From positions 47,348 to 111,347 of the forward strand of contig JBGSVE010000097.1 of the NCBI GenBank assembly GCA_041753075.1: DNA of 64,000 bases. Reading direction: 5' to 3'. The translations under genes and the position numbers were made by a program. Below the pieces are notes generated by a model. The model did no database searches and was not told where the DNA came from. It saw only the letters and a program-made list of their open reading frames with translations. The stretch comes from UBA6163 sp041753075 (GTDB taxonomy: Bacteria > Planctomycetota > Planctomycetia > Pirellulales > Pirellulaceae). Below, piece after piece: positions 1 through 8,374 of the stretch (the first letter of the stretch is position 1; the number at the start of each line of letters is the position of its first letter).

Positions 1-873
1 GACCAACACCGCAACGTCGCTGCCCGATTCGTAAAGCTTGAGCAGTACTTGCAAGTGATGCTCATCCTGAGAGCATTCGATCACAGGCTCAATCTGCGGA
101 TCGGATTCAAGCTGCAGCTTGGCAAATTGCAAGCAACCAACCAGTTTTTGACCTTTTTTGACCAATACAATCGGATGTGATTTGCGTCTGGCCTCGCTCT
201 TGGCCGATGCAATGTCCAGGGGAAGACTCACAATAGCAAGTCGATGCACCGGAACGCTAAAGCGAATCGCCGGCTCATTGCCGACTTCAAAAATATTTTG
301 CGCGAGGGAGCGTTGTCCGCCGGCCAATACACCCGCCTCGTGGCCTTCACGAAGCACTTGATCGAGTTCGGCGCGCTGCATCGCGACACGGAGCTGGAAG
401 GGGGCCTTGCCGGTCAATTTGCTTAACGCGGTACCGAGAAATCCCAGTGCCAGCGAAATCGGCGAAAATAAGACCGTCACAAAAATGATCGCCGGACGCA
501 GCGCGTACAACAGCCGATATGGGGCGTTGAAAAACAAGTATTTGGGAAACAACTCACCGAGGACGAATACCAACGGTGTCGTTAAAATCGTACCCAATAA
601 TTCTGTGGCCGCACCGCCACCGATCGAATTGGCAATCAGCCTAACAATGCCAAGGCTGACAAAAAAATTGGCAAGGTTGTTACCGACAAGGGCTGTGGCG
701 ACAAAAATCGCAGGGTGATTCAGTAGCCACAACAGCCCCCGCGACAGCCACGAACCGTCCAACGCATCGAGCAACAGGCGCATCCGCGAGACGCGGTACA
801 TGCCGGTTTCCGTGCCGCTGAAGAACGCGCTCAAAACCAAGCCCACGATAAAAATAACAAACCCAACGATCAC
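1..873 (-). CDS. CNNM/DUF21 (CorC/HlyC-like) membrane protein, 3' end cut by window edge
   Basis: The reading frame is open from a GTG at 873 to the window edge (291 residues seen). The N-terminus has the DUF21 signature SAFFSGTETGMYR, then hydrophobic segments (about residues 1-20, 50-75, 85-115, 130-155) with the conserved GELFPK motif near residue 117. The last 80 residues enter a CBS-like region (SHPIVLVKKGQKLVG). Family knowledge: CNNM/CorC proteins are membrane proteins linked to Mg2+/Co2+ export and membrane integrity. The GTG overlaps the TGA of the upstream gene (GTGA at 870-873), so translation is probably coupled. It is a diverged paralogue of the gene at 870-2186. The substrate cannot be read from the sequence. 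Confidence 0.85.
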   Translation of the reverse strand, partial: MIVGFVIFIVGLVLSAFFSGTETGMYRVSRMRLLLDALDGSWLSRGLLWLLNHPAIFVATALVGNNLANFFVSLGIVRLIANSIGGGAATELLGTILTTPLVFVLGELFPKYLFFNAPYRLLYALRPAIIFVTVLFSPISLALGFLGTALSKLTGKAPFQLRVAMQRAELDQVLREGHEAGVLAGGQRSLAQNIFEVGNEPAIRFSVPVHRLAIVSLPLDIASAKSEARRKSHPIVLVKKGQKLVGCLQFAKLQLESDPQIEPVIECSQDEHHLQVLLKLYESGSDVAVLV

Positions 874-2186
874 GGTGATTCCTCGCTTGAATCGTTGGCC
901 GATTGCATTGAATTGGTTTCAGGGTCAGGCTGGATTTCATCGACGTGACGGATGTCGATAACGCAGTTCCCTGCTTCGTCCTGCTCGATGACTTCGAGTA
1001 TGTAGTCTTCCCATTCGCAGCGGTCACCGGCGCGTGGCGGCTTGTTGTTGATACGCTGCATGATACCTTCGATCGTGGCGTTGCGACCTTCCGGTGGCCG
1101 GGCGTCAAGCAGCTTTGCTAATTTGCGAACGCCCATCGCACCGCTGGCGCGGTAGTGACCTTCGCCAATGGTTTCAAGCGGTTGCTGGGACTCGACGTTG
1201 ACGTGTTCAAAGTGGCCGGTCAAAACTTGGCGAATGATGTCTTGGACCGAAAGCACGCCGATTGATTCACCGAATTCATTAACCACCGCCGCAACGTTGA
1301 GTCGTTGTCGTTGCAGCAGATCGAGCACCGATGAAACGTTGGCCGACCAGGGAATGTAGCAAACCGGTTCCATTCCCGAAGCGAGATCGTCAAATTGGCT
1401 GGGACGCATCGAGTTAATCGCAATGGCACCGACGATCTCATCGTTATCGCCTTCGAGCACAATCGCATAGCCGCCCGGTGGCGGTGGTCCACGGAACTGC
1501 TCGGCCAAGATCGGTGGTCGTAACATTTGCAAACCGCTGCGAGGTCGCATGCACTCATCGACCCGAATGTCAGCAAGGTGAACGAGGTTATGAAGCGCCG
1601 CCTGTTCTTGCTTGGCCAGCGCCGCATCGTGTGTCCCCAATTCAATGGCGCGCCCGATATCTTCCAACTCAATTTCAGGCTCGGGCGTAAACGACGGCCA
1701 AAGTAATCTTTGGACACCCAAGTTCACGGCGCTGATCAGCGGCAATACGGGACTGATGGTGCGAACGGCGATGGTCATCGGCAAGCTACTGAACAAGGCA
1801 ATTCGCCGTGGCGACAATACGCCAACGCACTTAGGCAGCATTTCGGAAAAGAAGATCACGAAGAACAGCGAGACGATAGTGAATGCGATCGCGACGCGAG
1901 CACCGCCCGGGTCGGTATTCTCAAGCTTTCCGGCGACGATGCCGGCAATACCGAAAAAGGTAATGTTGATCAGCAAGTTCCAAAACAAAATTGCCGATAG
2001 CAATCTTTCGGGCTGGGAAACAAGATTGACCGCCAGCCGACCGGAGGTTCCGCGACGGCTAAGGTTTCGCAAATCCTTGTCGCGAAGCGAGAATAATGCC
2101 GCTTCGCTGCCGCTGAAAAGTGCGCTCAAAACCGCCAGGATAAGCATCGGCGGCAACCAAGGAAAAATAACTTGCCAAGTGCTCAC
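870..2186 (-). CDS. CNNM/CBS/CorC-domain membrane protein
   Basis: This 438-residue protein has a DUF21 membrane domain (residues about 1-180, signature SALFSGSEAALFSLR, then FSEMLPK), a CBS pair (about 200-330) and a C-terminal CorC_HlyC transporter-associated domain (about 340-415, with GVRKLAKLLDAR and CEWEDYILEVIE). This is the full architecture of the CorC/YtfL family, thought to act in Mg2+/Co2+ efflux or membrane homeostasis. The GTG start overlaps the stop of the permease gene (GTGA at 2183-2186) and its own stop overlaps the start of the next paralogue. The three genes therefore form a tightly coupled operon. Family assignment is firm; the transported ion is inferred only. Confidence 0.9.
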   Translation of the reverse strand: MSTWQVIFPWLPPMLILAVLSALFSGSEAALFSLRDKDLRNLSRRGTSGRLAVNLVSQPERLLSAILFWNLLINITFFGIAGIVAGKLENTDPGGARVAIAFTIVSLFFVIFFSEMLPKCVGVLSPRRIALFSSLPMTIAVRTISPVLPLISAVNLGVQRLLWPSFTPEPEIELEDIGRAIELGTHDAALAKQEQAALHNLVHLADIRVDECMRPRSGLQMLRPPILAEQFRGPPPPGGYAIVLEGDNDEIVGAIAINSMRPSQFDDLASGMEPVCYIPWSANVSSVLDLLQRQRLNVAAVVNEFGESIGVLSVQDIIRQVLTGHFEHVNVESQQPLETIGEGHYRASGAMGVRKLAKLLDARPPEGRNATIEGIMQRINNKPPRAGDRCEWEDYILEVIEQDEAGNCVIDIRHVDEIQPDPETNSMQSANDSSEESP

Positions 2187-4018
2187 GCACCTTCTCCGCC
2201 TGCGCCACCGCGATCTCGATCCAGCGATACATCGAATTCACTGAGCGCCGGAATCAACATCGCGGCGGTCGCAAATCCGTAACCTGCCAAGACCGTCAGC
2301 AAGACGAAGGAATGGTCTCGTTGTAGTAAGAATTGCGTGATCGCATAAAATGTGACCAGCGGCAATAAAAACGACGCGGCGAAGATTGCCGACGAAGGAT
2401 TACGGCTGCCCAGCGCCGCAAACAACGCCGCGCCGCCGCCCAGAATCATCGCTAGGAACGGTGCCAATTGCAATTGAAACGCCCCGCGGAAACTGACCAT
2501 AATGACCATGCAAATTGCGATACCGACGCACAAGAAAAAGACCGTACCAAGACTGACCAAAGTTGCCGTTCGTCCCGCGATGTAGTGAATGCCACTGTGG
2601 ATTCCCAGCATCGTGACGAACAGATATAGCTGGACCGACCCGAGGATCGAGAAAATTGTGTTCTCCCAATTCATCGCACCGCTGTAGCCCAAATAGACCA
2701 TCAAACCTAGTGGCAGCAGAATCATCTCTTTGGTGACAAACAATACACCCAAGACTTTCCCAAAAATAAACTCGGCAGGACTCAGGTCCGTCACCATCAA
2801 CAAGTCGAGCGCCAGGCCATCTCGTTCGCTGGTGAATGAATTGACCGCCAACGCGTTCACCAAAACCAGACTAATCACGCCGATCGCCGCCAATGGCAAC
2901 GTCGTCACCGGCAACGCGTTTTCATCTCGGTCGAAACGCTTGATCGCTGCGCCACTTTGAACGCTGCGAACGATGGCGAAAGTCGCAATCGCAAACAGCA
3001 TCAAGAATGCGACGCGGACAACGACAACCTTGCGTCCGTAGGCCCACGTACAAACCTCGCGCCACAAAATCGGATTCTCCCAAACCGATTTCGGCGGACG
3101 AGCCTTCCAGGTCACCGCCGCCGGACCCGTGTCGCCGCCCGCCGCGATCGCCAGCGCTTCTTCACCCGTCTCGGGTTCCGGCGCTTTGATCCGCAATTCG
3201 CGCGACGGGTTCCAAACGCGAACTTTCGCGATACCGAATACCGTGACCAAAATCGATAAACCCAATGTCACCAGCGAATACATCACCGGCAGTGAATTGA
3301 GAAGCGATGTTGATGCCGCAAACGGACTCAGCGCCGCACCGATGGCCGTAATCGGACTGAGGTTCGTCGCCCAGCGTGACAGCGGCTCGATGGACATGCC
3401 AACGACAATTTCACAGGCAACGACATACAAGAGCAGCAGCAACACGGTAATCGCGATTGCTTGAAAGGTCTTTTCACGCCACAGTCCCACGACGGTCCCG
3501 ACCGTCGCCGCGAGTGTGACGGTGGCGAGCGTGACGCCGTAGACCGAGGCGACTTGCAGGACTGAAACGCCACCGAACAATGGCAAAGCCAAGAACAGCG
3601 GCAATGCGGCGAGCTGCAGCGACAGCGGACCTAGCAAACTGGCACCCAATTTGCCGGCGACCACTTCGCGACCAGTCAACTGCGTCATCAATAGCAGCAG
3701 CAAGGTGCGTCGATCTTTTTCCTGGGCGACGCTGCTGGCCGCCCCCACGGCAGCCTGGCAACTCAGTACGACCAGTTGCAACATGGCAAGCAGGCCAAAC
3801 ATCCCGCTGCCGAATCGCGACAGGTCAGCCGCCGAAGACAATGCGCGTGTACCGGCCAGCACCAAGTAGCCGGTGCACAAAAGCACCAGCAATGACAGAA
3901 CGTAGATTGACCGTGCCAAATAGGTCTTCGATCGTTTCGGCGCGACGATGGCCTCGCGATTGAAAACTGGTCCGAGCATGGTTGAAATGACGTTGGTTGA
4001 AAGTGCGAAACCGTACAT
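2183..4018 (-). CDS. ABC-2 type transporter permease
   Basis: A 611-residue integral membrane protein starting at ATG 4018. The N-terminus matches ABC-2 permeases (GPVFNREAIVAPKR, then a first helix at about 35-55). It has about twelve hydrophobic segments in two halves separated by a soluble stretch (about 275-315), suggesting two fused permease halves. EKDRRTLLLLLMTQLTGREVVAGK and SERDGLALDLLMVTDLSPAEFIFGK are the short cytoplasmic elements typical of this family and occur once per half, which supports an internal duplication. No ATP-binding subunit is encoded next to it in this window. It heads the operon with the two CorC-like genes. The substrate is unknown. Confidence 0.82.
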   Translation of the reverse strand: MYGFALSTNVISTMLGPVFNREAIVAPKRSKTYLARSIYVLSLLVLLCTGYLVLAGTRALSSAADLSRFGSGMFGLLAMLQLVVLSCQAAVGAASSVAQEKDRRTLLLLLMTQLTGREVVAGKLGASLLGPLSLQLAALPLFLALPLFGGVSVLQVASVYGVTLATVTLAATVGTVVGLWREKTFQAIAITVLLLLLYVVACEIVVGMSIEPLSRWATNLSPITAIGAALSPFAASTSLLNSLPVMYSLVTLGLSILVTVFGIAKVRVWNPSRELRIKAPEPETGEEALAIAAGGDTGPAAVTWKARPPKSVWENPILWREVCTWAYGRKVVVVRVAFLMLFAIATFAIVRSVQSGAAIKRFDRDENALPVTTLPLAAIGVISLVLVNALAVNSFTSERDGLALDLLMVTDLSPAEFIFGKVLGVLFVTKEMILLPLGLMVYLGYSGAMNWENTIFSILGSVQLYLFVTMLGIHSGIHYIAGRTATLVSLGTVFFLCVGIAICMVIMVSFRGAFQLQLAPFLAMILGGGAALFAALGSRNPSSAIFAASFLLPLVTFYAITQFLLQRDHSFVLLTVLAGYGFATAAMLIPALSEFDVSLDRDRGGAGGEGA

Positions 4019-4187
4019 ATCCTACATCCTGCAGATTCGACCGTGAATCGGCTTGGCTTGAAGTGAAGTTTGCGACCAGGGACGCCACGATTCTCCGCGG
4101 CGCACTAGCTTTTGATTGACGGGCTTTTGGTGCTCTTGGGCAGGCACTCCCGTTCCGCCGATGCCGATTCTAACCAGTAATATTCCA

Positions 4188-4379
4188 ATGTTCCGAGATT
4201 CCGCTAACGCCATCGTTCGCTTTCTCCGCGAAGAAGACGGCCCCACGGCCATTGAGTACGCGGTCGTTTTGGCGTTGATCGTCGGCGTGTGCATCTCGGC
4301 GGTGGGACAATTGGCGGTTGCGACCGGGGATAGCTTCAATTCGTCCAGCGATGCGATTAACGACGCATTTACAAACTAG
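4188..4379 (+). CDS. Flp/Fap-type (type IVb) pilin
   Basis: A 63-residue product with the hallmarks of class Flp pilins: a short charged leader (MFRDSANAIVRFLREEDG), a Gly/Glu processing site with EDGPTAIEYAVVLALIVGV, and one hydrophobic helix. In the family the prepilin peptidase cuts after the Gly and Glu at +5 is needed for assembly; here GPTAIEY gives Glu at +5. ATG 4188 gives the usual Flp length; in-frame starts at 4161 (ATG) and 4116 (TTG) would add 9 or 24 residues of unlikely sequence. No tad/cpa assembly genes lie in the window, so this is an orphan pilin locus here. The next gene follows after 35 bases and may be cotranscribed. Confidence 0.85.
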   Translation: MFRDSANAIVRFLREEDGPTAIEYAVVLALIVGVCISAVGQLAVATGDSFNSSSDAINDAFTN

Positions 4380-4414
4380 ACCTGGTTTCGATCACAGTTT
4401 TGGGCAGGGGCATT

Positions 4415-5017
4415 ATGTCTGTAGAATCTCAGTCGCCGCGACACAAGTTCTTTGTCGATTGCGAAGTCCAAACGACGATCCTGATTCGCACGTCGATCTA
4501 TGGATTGGCGTTATCGCTGTACTTTGCGATCACACTTATCTGCACCCAGTGGATGAACGAACCCGATCGAGGCTTGGTCGAATCATTGGCGAAGTGCTTC
4601 GAGGATACGGCGTACTGGTTGCCGGGGCTGCTGTTGCTGGCACCGATCGCGGCGCACGATTTGTTGAAGATGACCAACCAGTTCGCAGGTCCGGTCACTC
4701 GCTTAAAACGCGAAATGAAACTGCTGGTTGAGGACAAGAGCGATCGACCGCTGAGTTTCCGCGAGGACGATTACTGGGTTGAACTGACGTCGACCTACAA
4801 CCAAATTCGTTTCGAGCTGCTGCAACTTCGCAGCCGCCTCGCCGAGCAGGAAACAACCGGCGAACGTTCGACGATAAGCAGTGTATTGCCGCCAGCGGAG
4901 TCACCGTCCAACACACACGTCGGCCACGAGGCCGACGTCGAGTCGAATGACTTCAGCAATGGAGACGATGCATTGTTGGACGAGTTGCTTGGTGTCTCCG
5001 CTTGCGCAACCAATTGA
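4415..5017 (+). CDS. Small membrane protein with two helices and a HAMP-like/coiled-coil tail
   Basis: A 200-residue protein starting at ATG 4415, preceded by AGGGG four bases upstream. Two hydrophobic segments (about residues 24-46 and 67-85) are followed by ITRLKREMKLLVEDKSDRPL-like sequence, reminiscent of a HAMP linker, and a coiled-coil stretch (about 115-145, rich in L, E and R). The C-terminus is acidic and disordered. There is no kinase or methyl-accepting domain, so it is not a complete sensor. It lies directly after the Flp pilin gene and may be coexpressed. It converges on the helicase gene with one base between stops. The function is not recognised. Confidence 0.7.
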   Translation: MSVESQSPRHKFFVDCEVQTTILIRTSIYGLALSLYFAITLICTQWMNEPDRGLVESLAKCFEDTAYWLPGLLLLAPIAAHDLLKMTNQFAGPVTRLKREMKLLVEDKSDRPLSFREDDYWVELTSTYNQIRFELLQLRSRLAEQETTGERSTISSVLPPAESPSNTHVGHEADVESNDFSNGDDALLDELLGVSACATN

Positions 5018-5018
5018 C

Positions 5019-7076
5019 CTAACGGACGCCGACATTTCGGATCGGCATCGTGGGTAACGATTCGAGGAATGTCCTGCCATACGGCTTGGAGCCGATTCTT
5101 GGATCAAGTACCACCACCATGCCGCGATCTGTCGCCGTGCGAATCAAGCGACCAAAGCCTTGGCGAAACTTGATGACCGCTTCGGGCAATTGATAATCGC
5201 GAAACGGATTTCCACCGCCGGCGCGAATCGCTTCAAGACGGGCCTGCAACAACGGATGGTCGGGTACGCTGAATGGTAACTTCGTGATGATCACGTTTTG
5301 CAACGCATCTCCGGGCACATCAACGCCCTGCCAAAAGCTATCGGTTCCAAACAACACGCTCCGCGGGCGCGCGCGAAACCGGTCAAGTAACTGTGAACGG
5401 CTTTGATCACTGGCTTGGCTGAGCAGCAACATGTCTTGTTCCGCTAACCACGGCATCAGACTGCTGGCGCATCGCTTTAACAAGTCATAGCTGGTGAATA
5501 GAACGAAGGCATGACCGTCGCTCTGCGCAACAAAACGTTTGATTTGATCAGGCAGCGCGCGTTCGAATTCGACTCGCTGAGTTGACGGATCGGGTAATCC
5601 TTTGACAATCACAACCTGGGCTTGGTTGGCGTAGTCAAAGGGGCTGCCAACTCGCAGCGACATGCCGCCGGACAATCCGATTCGGGTGCGATAAAACGTA
5701 AACTTCTCATCATTACCAACCGCCAACGTCGCGCTGGTCATGATCACGCTTTTGATCATTTCGCTCTGAAATAACTCGGTACGCAGTGTGCTGCCCACAT
5801 CGATTGGCGCTGCCGCCAACTCGACACGCATATCGCCGCGCCTGGTCGACCGACGTTCAACCCAAAAAACCGTTGCCTCTGGCGACTGGTCGTTCCAGGC
5901 GCGCAATTCATCGGACAGTCCGCTGAGTCGATCCGCAGCAGAGGTAAAATTCTTCTTCTCGGACTCGTCTTTGATGGTGTCGGCGAAGGATTTGATTCGT
6001 TTAGACAACTGAGATAGCGGTTCGCTCACGGGGTTTTCGACGATCTGTTTTCGGGTGATGCGACCCGTCGTGTTACCCTCGCGATCCAAGCAATCAAGCA
6101 AGTCGGCAAAGTAATTGGAGACCGCGTAGCGACAACGATCGACTTCGCTTTGTAGCCCGAGCAACTTGTGCGTTACCAGTAGTCCCTTTTGTGTGCGATC
6201 GTTGTAAAGCTTGTTGAGTTGATATTCCAGCTGGGAATTGGTCAACCGAATCCCAAGATGGTCACCGGCTACAGCTTCGAGCGTATGACTTTCGTCAAGA
6301 ATCACCGTGTCATAGTCGGGCAACAGCGCCGCACCTTGGCGACGTAGCGCCAGATCGCTGAAAAAAATTGCGTGGTTGACAATCAACAACTGCGCTCGCG
6401 AAGCCCGCCGGCGCGCTTGGTAATAATGGCACTTGGCAAACGTGGGACACGCCTTACCAAGACAATTGCCGCTATCGCTGGCAACTTCGTCCCAAACGCT
6501 CGGGGACGGTTTGACGGGAATCGAAGCCAAGCTACCGTCATCGGTCGCTTTGGCCCACTGGTCAACGGCATGGAGTTGGCTGATCTGTTCGTCGGTGGAA
6601 AACAGCGACACCGACTTTGCGATCGCATTTTGCAATCGCCGCAGCGACACATAGTTTGACCGACCTTTGACCAGCACCGCACTGAACTCGCGCGGTATTA
6701 CGCTATTGAGCAGCGGAATGTCTTTGACTAACAATTGCTCTTGTAGGCTGATCGTGTGCGTTGAGACGATCACACGCGATGGACGAATTTCTTTCTTGTC
6801 TTTGTCATTCGGTTTCTTGTCATTTGGCTGGCGATTGACTTGGTCAGCGGTGGCGTGCAATATCGCTGGCACCAAGTAGGCAAAACTCTTGCCCGTACCG
6901 GTGCCGGCCTCCGCAATCAAATGCGTTTTTGACTTTAGCGCCTCGCTGACCGCGATCGCCATTTCCAGTTGTTGTGGTCGATGCTCGTAGGCGCTCAGCC
7001 GCTTGGCAATGCGGCCCTGCGGGCCAAGAACGTTAACGACTTCTTCCGCCGATCGATTCGTGCTTGCGTCTCCCAT
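5019..7076 (-). CDS. DinG/XPD-family ATP-dependent DNA helicase
   Basis: A 685-residue superfamily 2 helicase of the DinG/YoaA type. Walker A is AGTGTGKS (57-64), the Walker B box is DESH (261-264), and the C-terminal motifs include LFGTDSFWQGVDVPG and QGFGRLIRT. The iron-sulfur region has Cys 205, 210 and 216 (CLGKACPTFAKC), but the first ligand position of the family (NYxC) reads NYVS, with Ser 144. A lysine/asparagine/aspartate-rich insert lies at about 80-97. DinG enzymes unwind D-loops, R-loops and DNA-RNA hybrids during repair. The start is 15 bases after the dprA stop, so the two genes probably form a DNA-processing operon. Confidence 0.9.
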   Translation of the reverse strand: MGDASTNRSAEEVVNVLGPQGRIAKRLSAYEHRPQQLEMAIAVSEALKSKTHLIAEAGTGTGKSFAYLVPAILHATADQVNRQPNDKKPNDKDKKEIRPSRVIVSTHTISLQEQLLVKDIPLLNSVIPREFSAVLVKGRSNYVSLRRLQNAIAKSVSLFSTDEQISQLHAVDQWAKATDDGSLASIPVKPSPSVWDEVASDSGNCLGKACPTFAKCHYYQARRRASRAQLLIVNHAIFFSDLALRRQGAALLPDYDTVILDESHTLEAVAGDHLGIRLTNSQLEYQLNKLYNDRTQKGLLVTHKLLGLQSEVDRCRYAVSNYFADLLDCLDREGNTTGRITRKQIVENPVSEPLSQLSKRIKSFADTIKDESEKKNFTSAADRLSGLSDELRAWNDQSPEATVFWVERRSTRRGDMRVELAAAPIDVGSTLRTELFQSEMIKSVIMTSATLAVGNDEKFTFYRTRIGLSGGMSLRVGSPFDYANQAQVVIVKGLPDPSTQRVEFERALPDQIKRFVAQSDGHAFVLFTSYDLLKRCASSLMPWLAEQDMLLLSQASDQSRSQLLDRFRARPRSVLFGTDSFWQGVDVPGDALQNVIITKLPFSVPDHPLLQARLEAIRAGGGNPFRDYQLPEAVIKFRQGFGRLIRTATDRGMVVVLDPRIGSKPYGRTFLESLPTMPIRNVGVR

Positions 7077-7091
7077 CAGTGTGAACTCGGG

Positions 7092-8219
7092 TTAAACTCG
7101 CGCGACATATTGGCCGCTGAGTCGCCGAATCAGTTTTCGCATCTCCAAGACACTGATCGTTGCCAAAACCCTTTGCACGGGCAATTGCGTTTGCTCAACG
7201 ATTCGATCAAGTGAGGTGGCTTCGCATTGGATTTGATCCAACACGAGTCGTTCCTGGTCATTGAGCAAGACTTCGGCGGGTCGGCGGATCTCGCGACCTT
7301 CCTCAGTCGGCACGCTATGCGGCAGCGGACCAAGGCACTCGAGAATGTCGTCGACGTTGCGAATCAATTTCGCACCGTCACGAATCAGCAGGTTACTGCC
7401 TTGGCTGGATCGGCTGGTGACGTTGCCCGGTAGCGCCAGAACTTCGCGACCTTGTTCCATCGCCATGCGCGCAGTAATCAACGAACCACTTCGCTCGGGC
7501 GCTTCGATGACCAACGTTGCGTGGGCCAACCCACTGATGATCCGGTTTCGCTGCGGGAACAGTCCGGCGCGCGGCGGCGTTTCCGGCGAGTGCTCGCTGA
7601 CCAATGCTCCATGGGCGGCAATCGCTTTGGCGACACCCTCGTTTTCCGGCGGATAGATGTGTCCTAAACCGCAACCAAAGACGGCGATCGTTCGTCCACC
7701 GGCGTCGAGTGCCCCTTGATGCGCCGCGGTATCGATCCCGCGTGCCATCCCGCTAATCACCGTGACGCCGGCTTTGGCGAGTCCATAAGCCAACCGCTCA
7801 GCTTGTTGGCGTCCGTAGATCGTCGCGTGACGCGTGCCCACGATTGCCACGGAGAATTGATCGCCCGCCGTGACCTCGCCATCAATGAACAACACCGACG
7901 GCGGATCGGGTAGCTCAAGCAATGCTTGGGGATAAGTTGCCTCGTCTGACCCAACCACCGTTACGCATCGAGTCTCACACCAGTCGAGTATTCGATTGAC
8001 ATCAACGTAGTCGGCGGCATGTCGAATCGTATGGACAAGCTTAGGTCCGATACCTGAGACGCAGCGAAGTTGGTCGTCGGAGGCACCGAGAACTCTTGAT
8101 GCACTGCCCAGCGCATCCAATAGATTGCTGAGCGTTGCGGGACCAATCCCTGGCAACTGTGACAACAACAGTCGATCGACAAAACCGGTTCTAGCGGAAG
8201 CATCCGGTGCATTGGTCAC
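7092..8219 (-). CDS. dprA: DNA-processing protein DprA (Smf)
   Basis: DprA loads RecA onto incoming single-stranded DNA during natural transformation. The 375-residue protein has an N-terminal helix-hairpin-helix region (LSQLPGIGPATLSNLLDALG and CVSGIGPK), the Rossmann-like DprA core with SGMARGIDTAAH and FPQRNRIISGL, and a C-terminal winged-helix (DML1-like) domain ending in QYVARV. GTG 8219 is preferred over TTG 8264 because a TAGG lies at suitable spacing and the upstream TTG has no ribosome site. It is followed after 15 bases by the DinG-type helicase. Presence of dprA suggests competence or a related recombination role, although no other com genes are visible. Confidence 0.93.
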   Translation of the reverse strand: MTNAPDASARTGFVDRLLLSQLPGIGPATLSNLLDALGSASRVLGASDDQLRCVSGIGPKLVHTIRHAADYVDVNRILDWCETRCVTVVGSDEATYPQALLELPDPPSVLFIDGEVTAGDQFSVAIVGTRHATIYGRQQAERLAYGLAKAGVTVISGMARGIDTAAHQGALDAGGRTIAVFGCGLGHIYPPENEGVAKAIAAHGALVSEHSPETPPRAGLFPQRNRIISGLAHATLVIEAPERSGSLITARMAMEQGREVLALPGNVTSRSSQGSNLLIRDGAKLIRNVDDILECLGPLPHSVPTEEGREIRRPAEVLLNDQERLVLDQIQCEATSLDRIVEQTQLPVQRVLATISVLEMRKLIRRLSGQYVARV

Positions 8220-8374
8220 GAGCGCAAACCTAACGATCGAAGGGACAGCCAGCCCAACTGCCAATCGATTCGATCGCGCAGTACGCTGAGCCCCTGTTAT
8301 CGGCTATCGACCACCCCGTGGTCAAGCAAGCGATAGTGAATTTTAACGCTTGCGAGAAACAACAATATCTAAAC

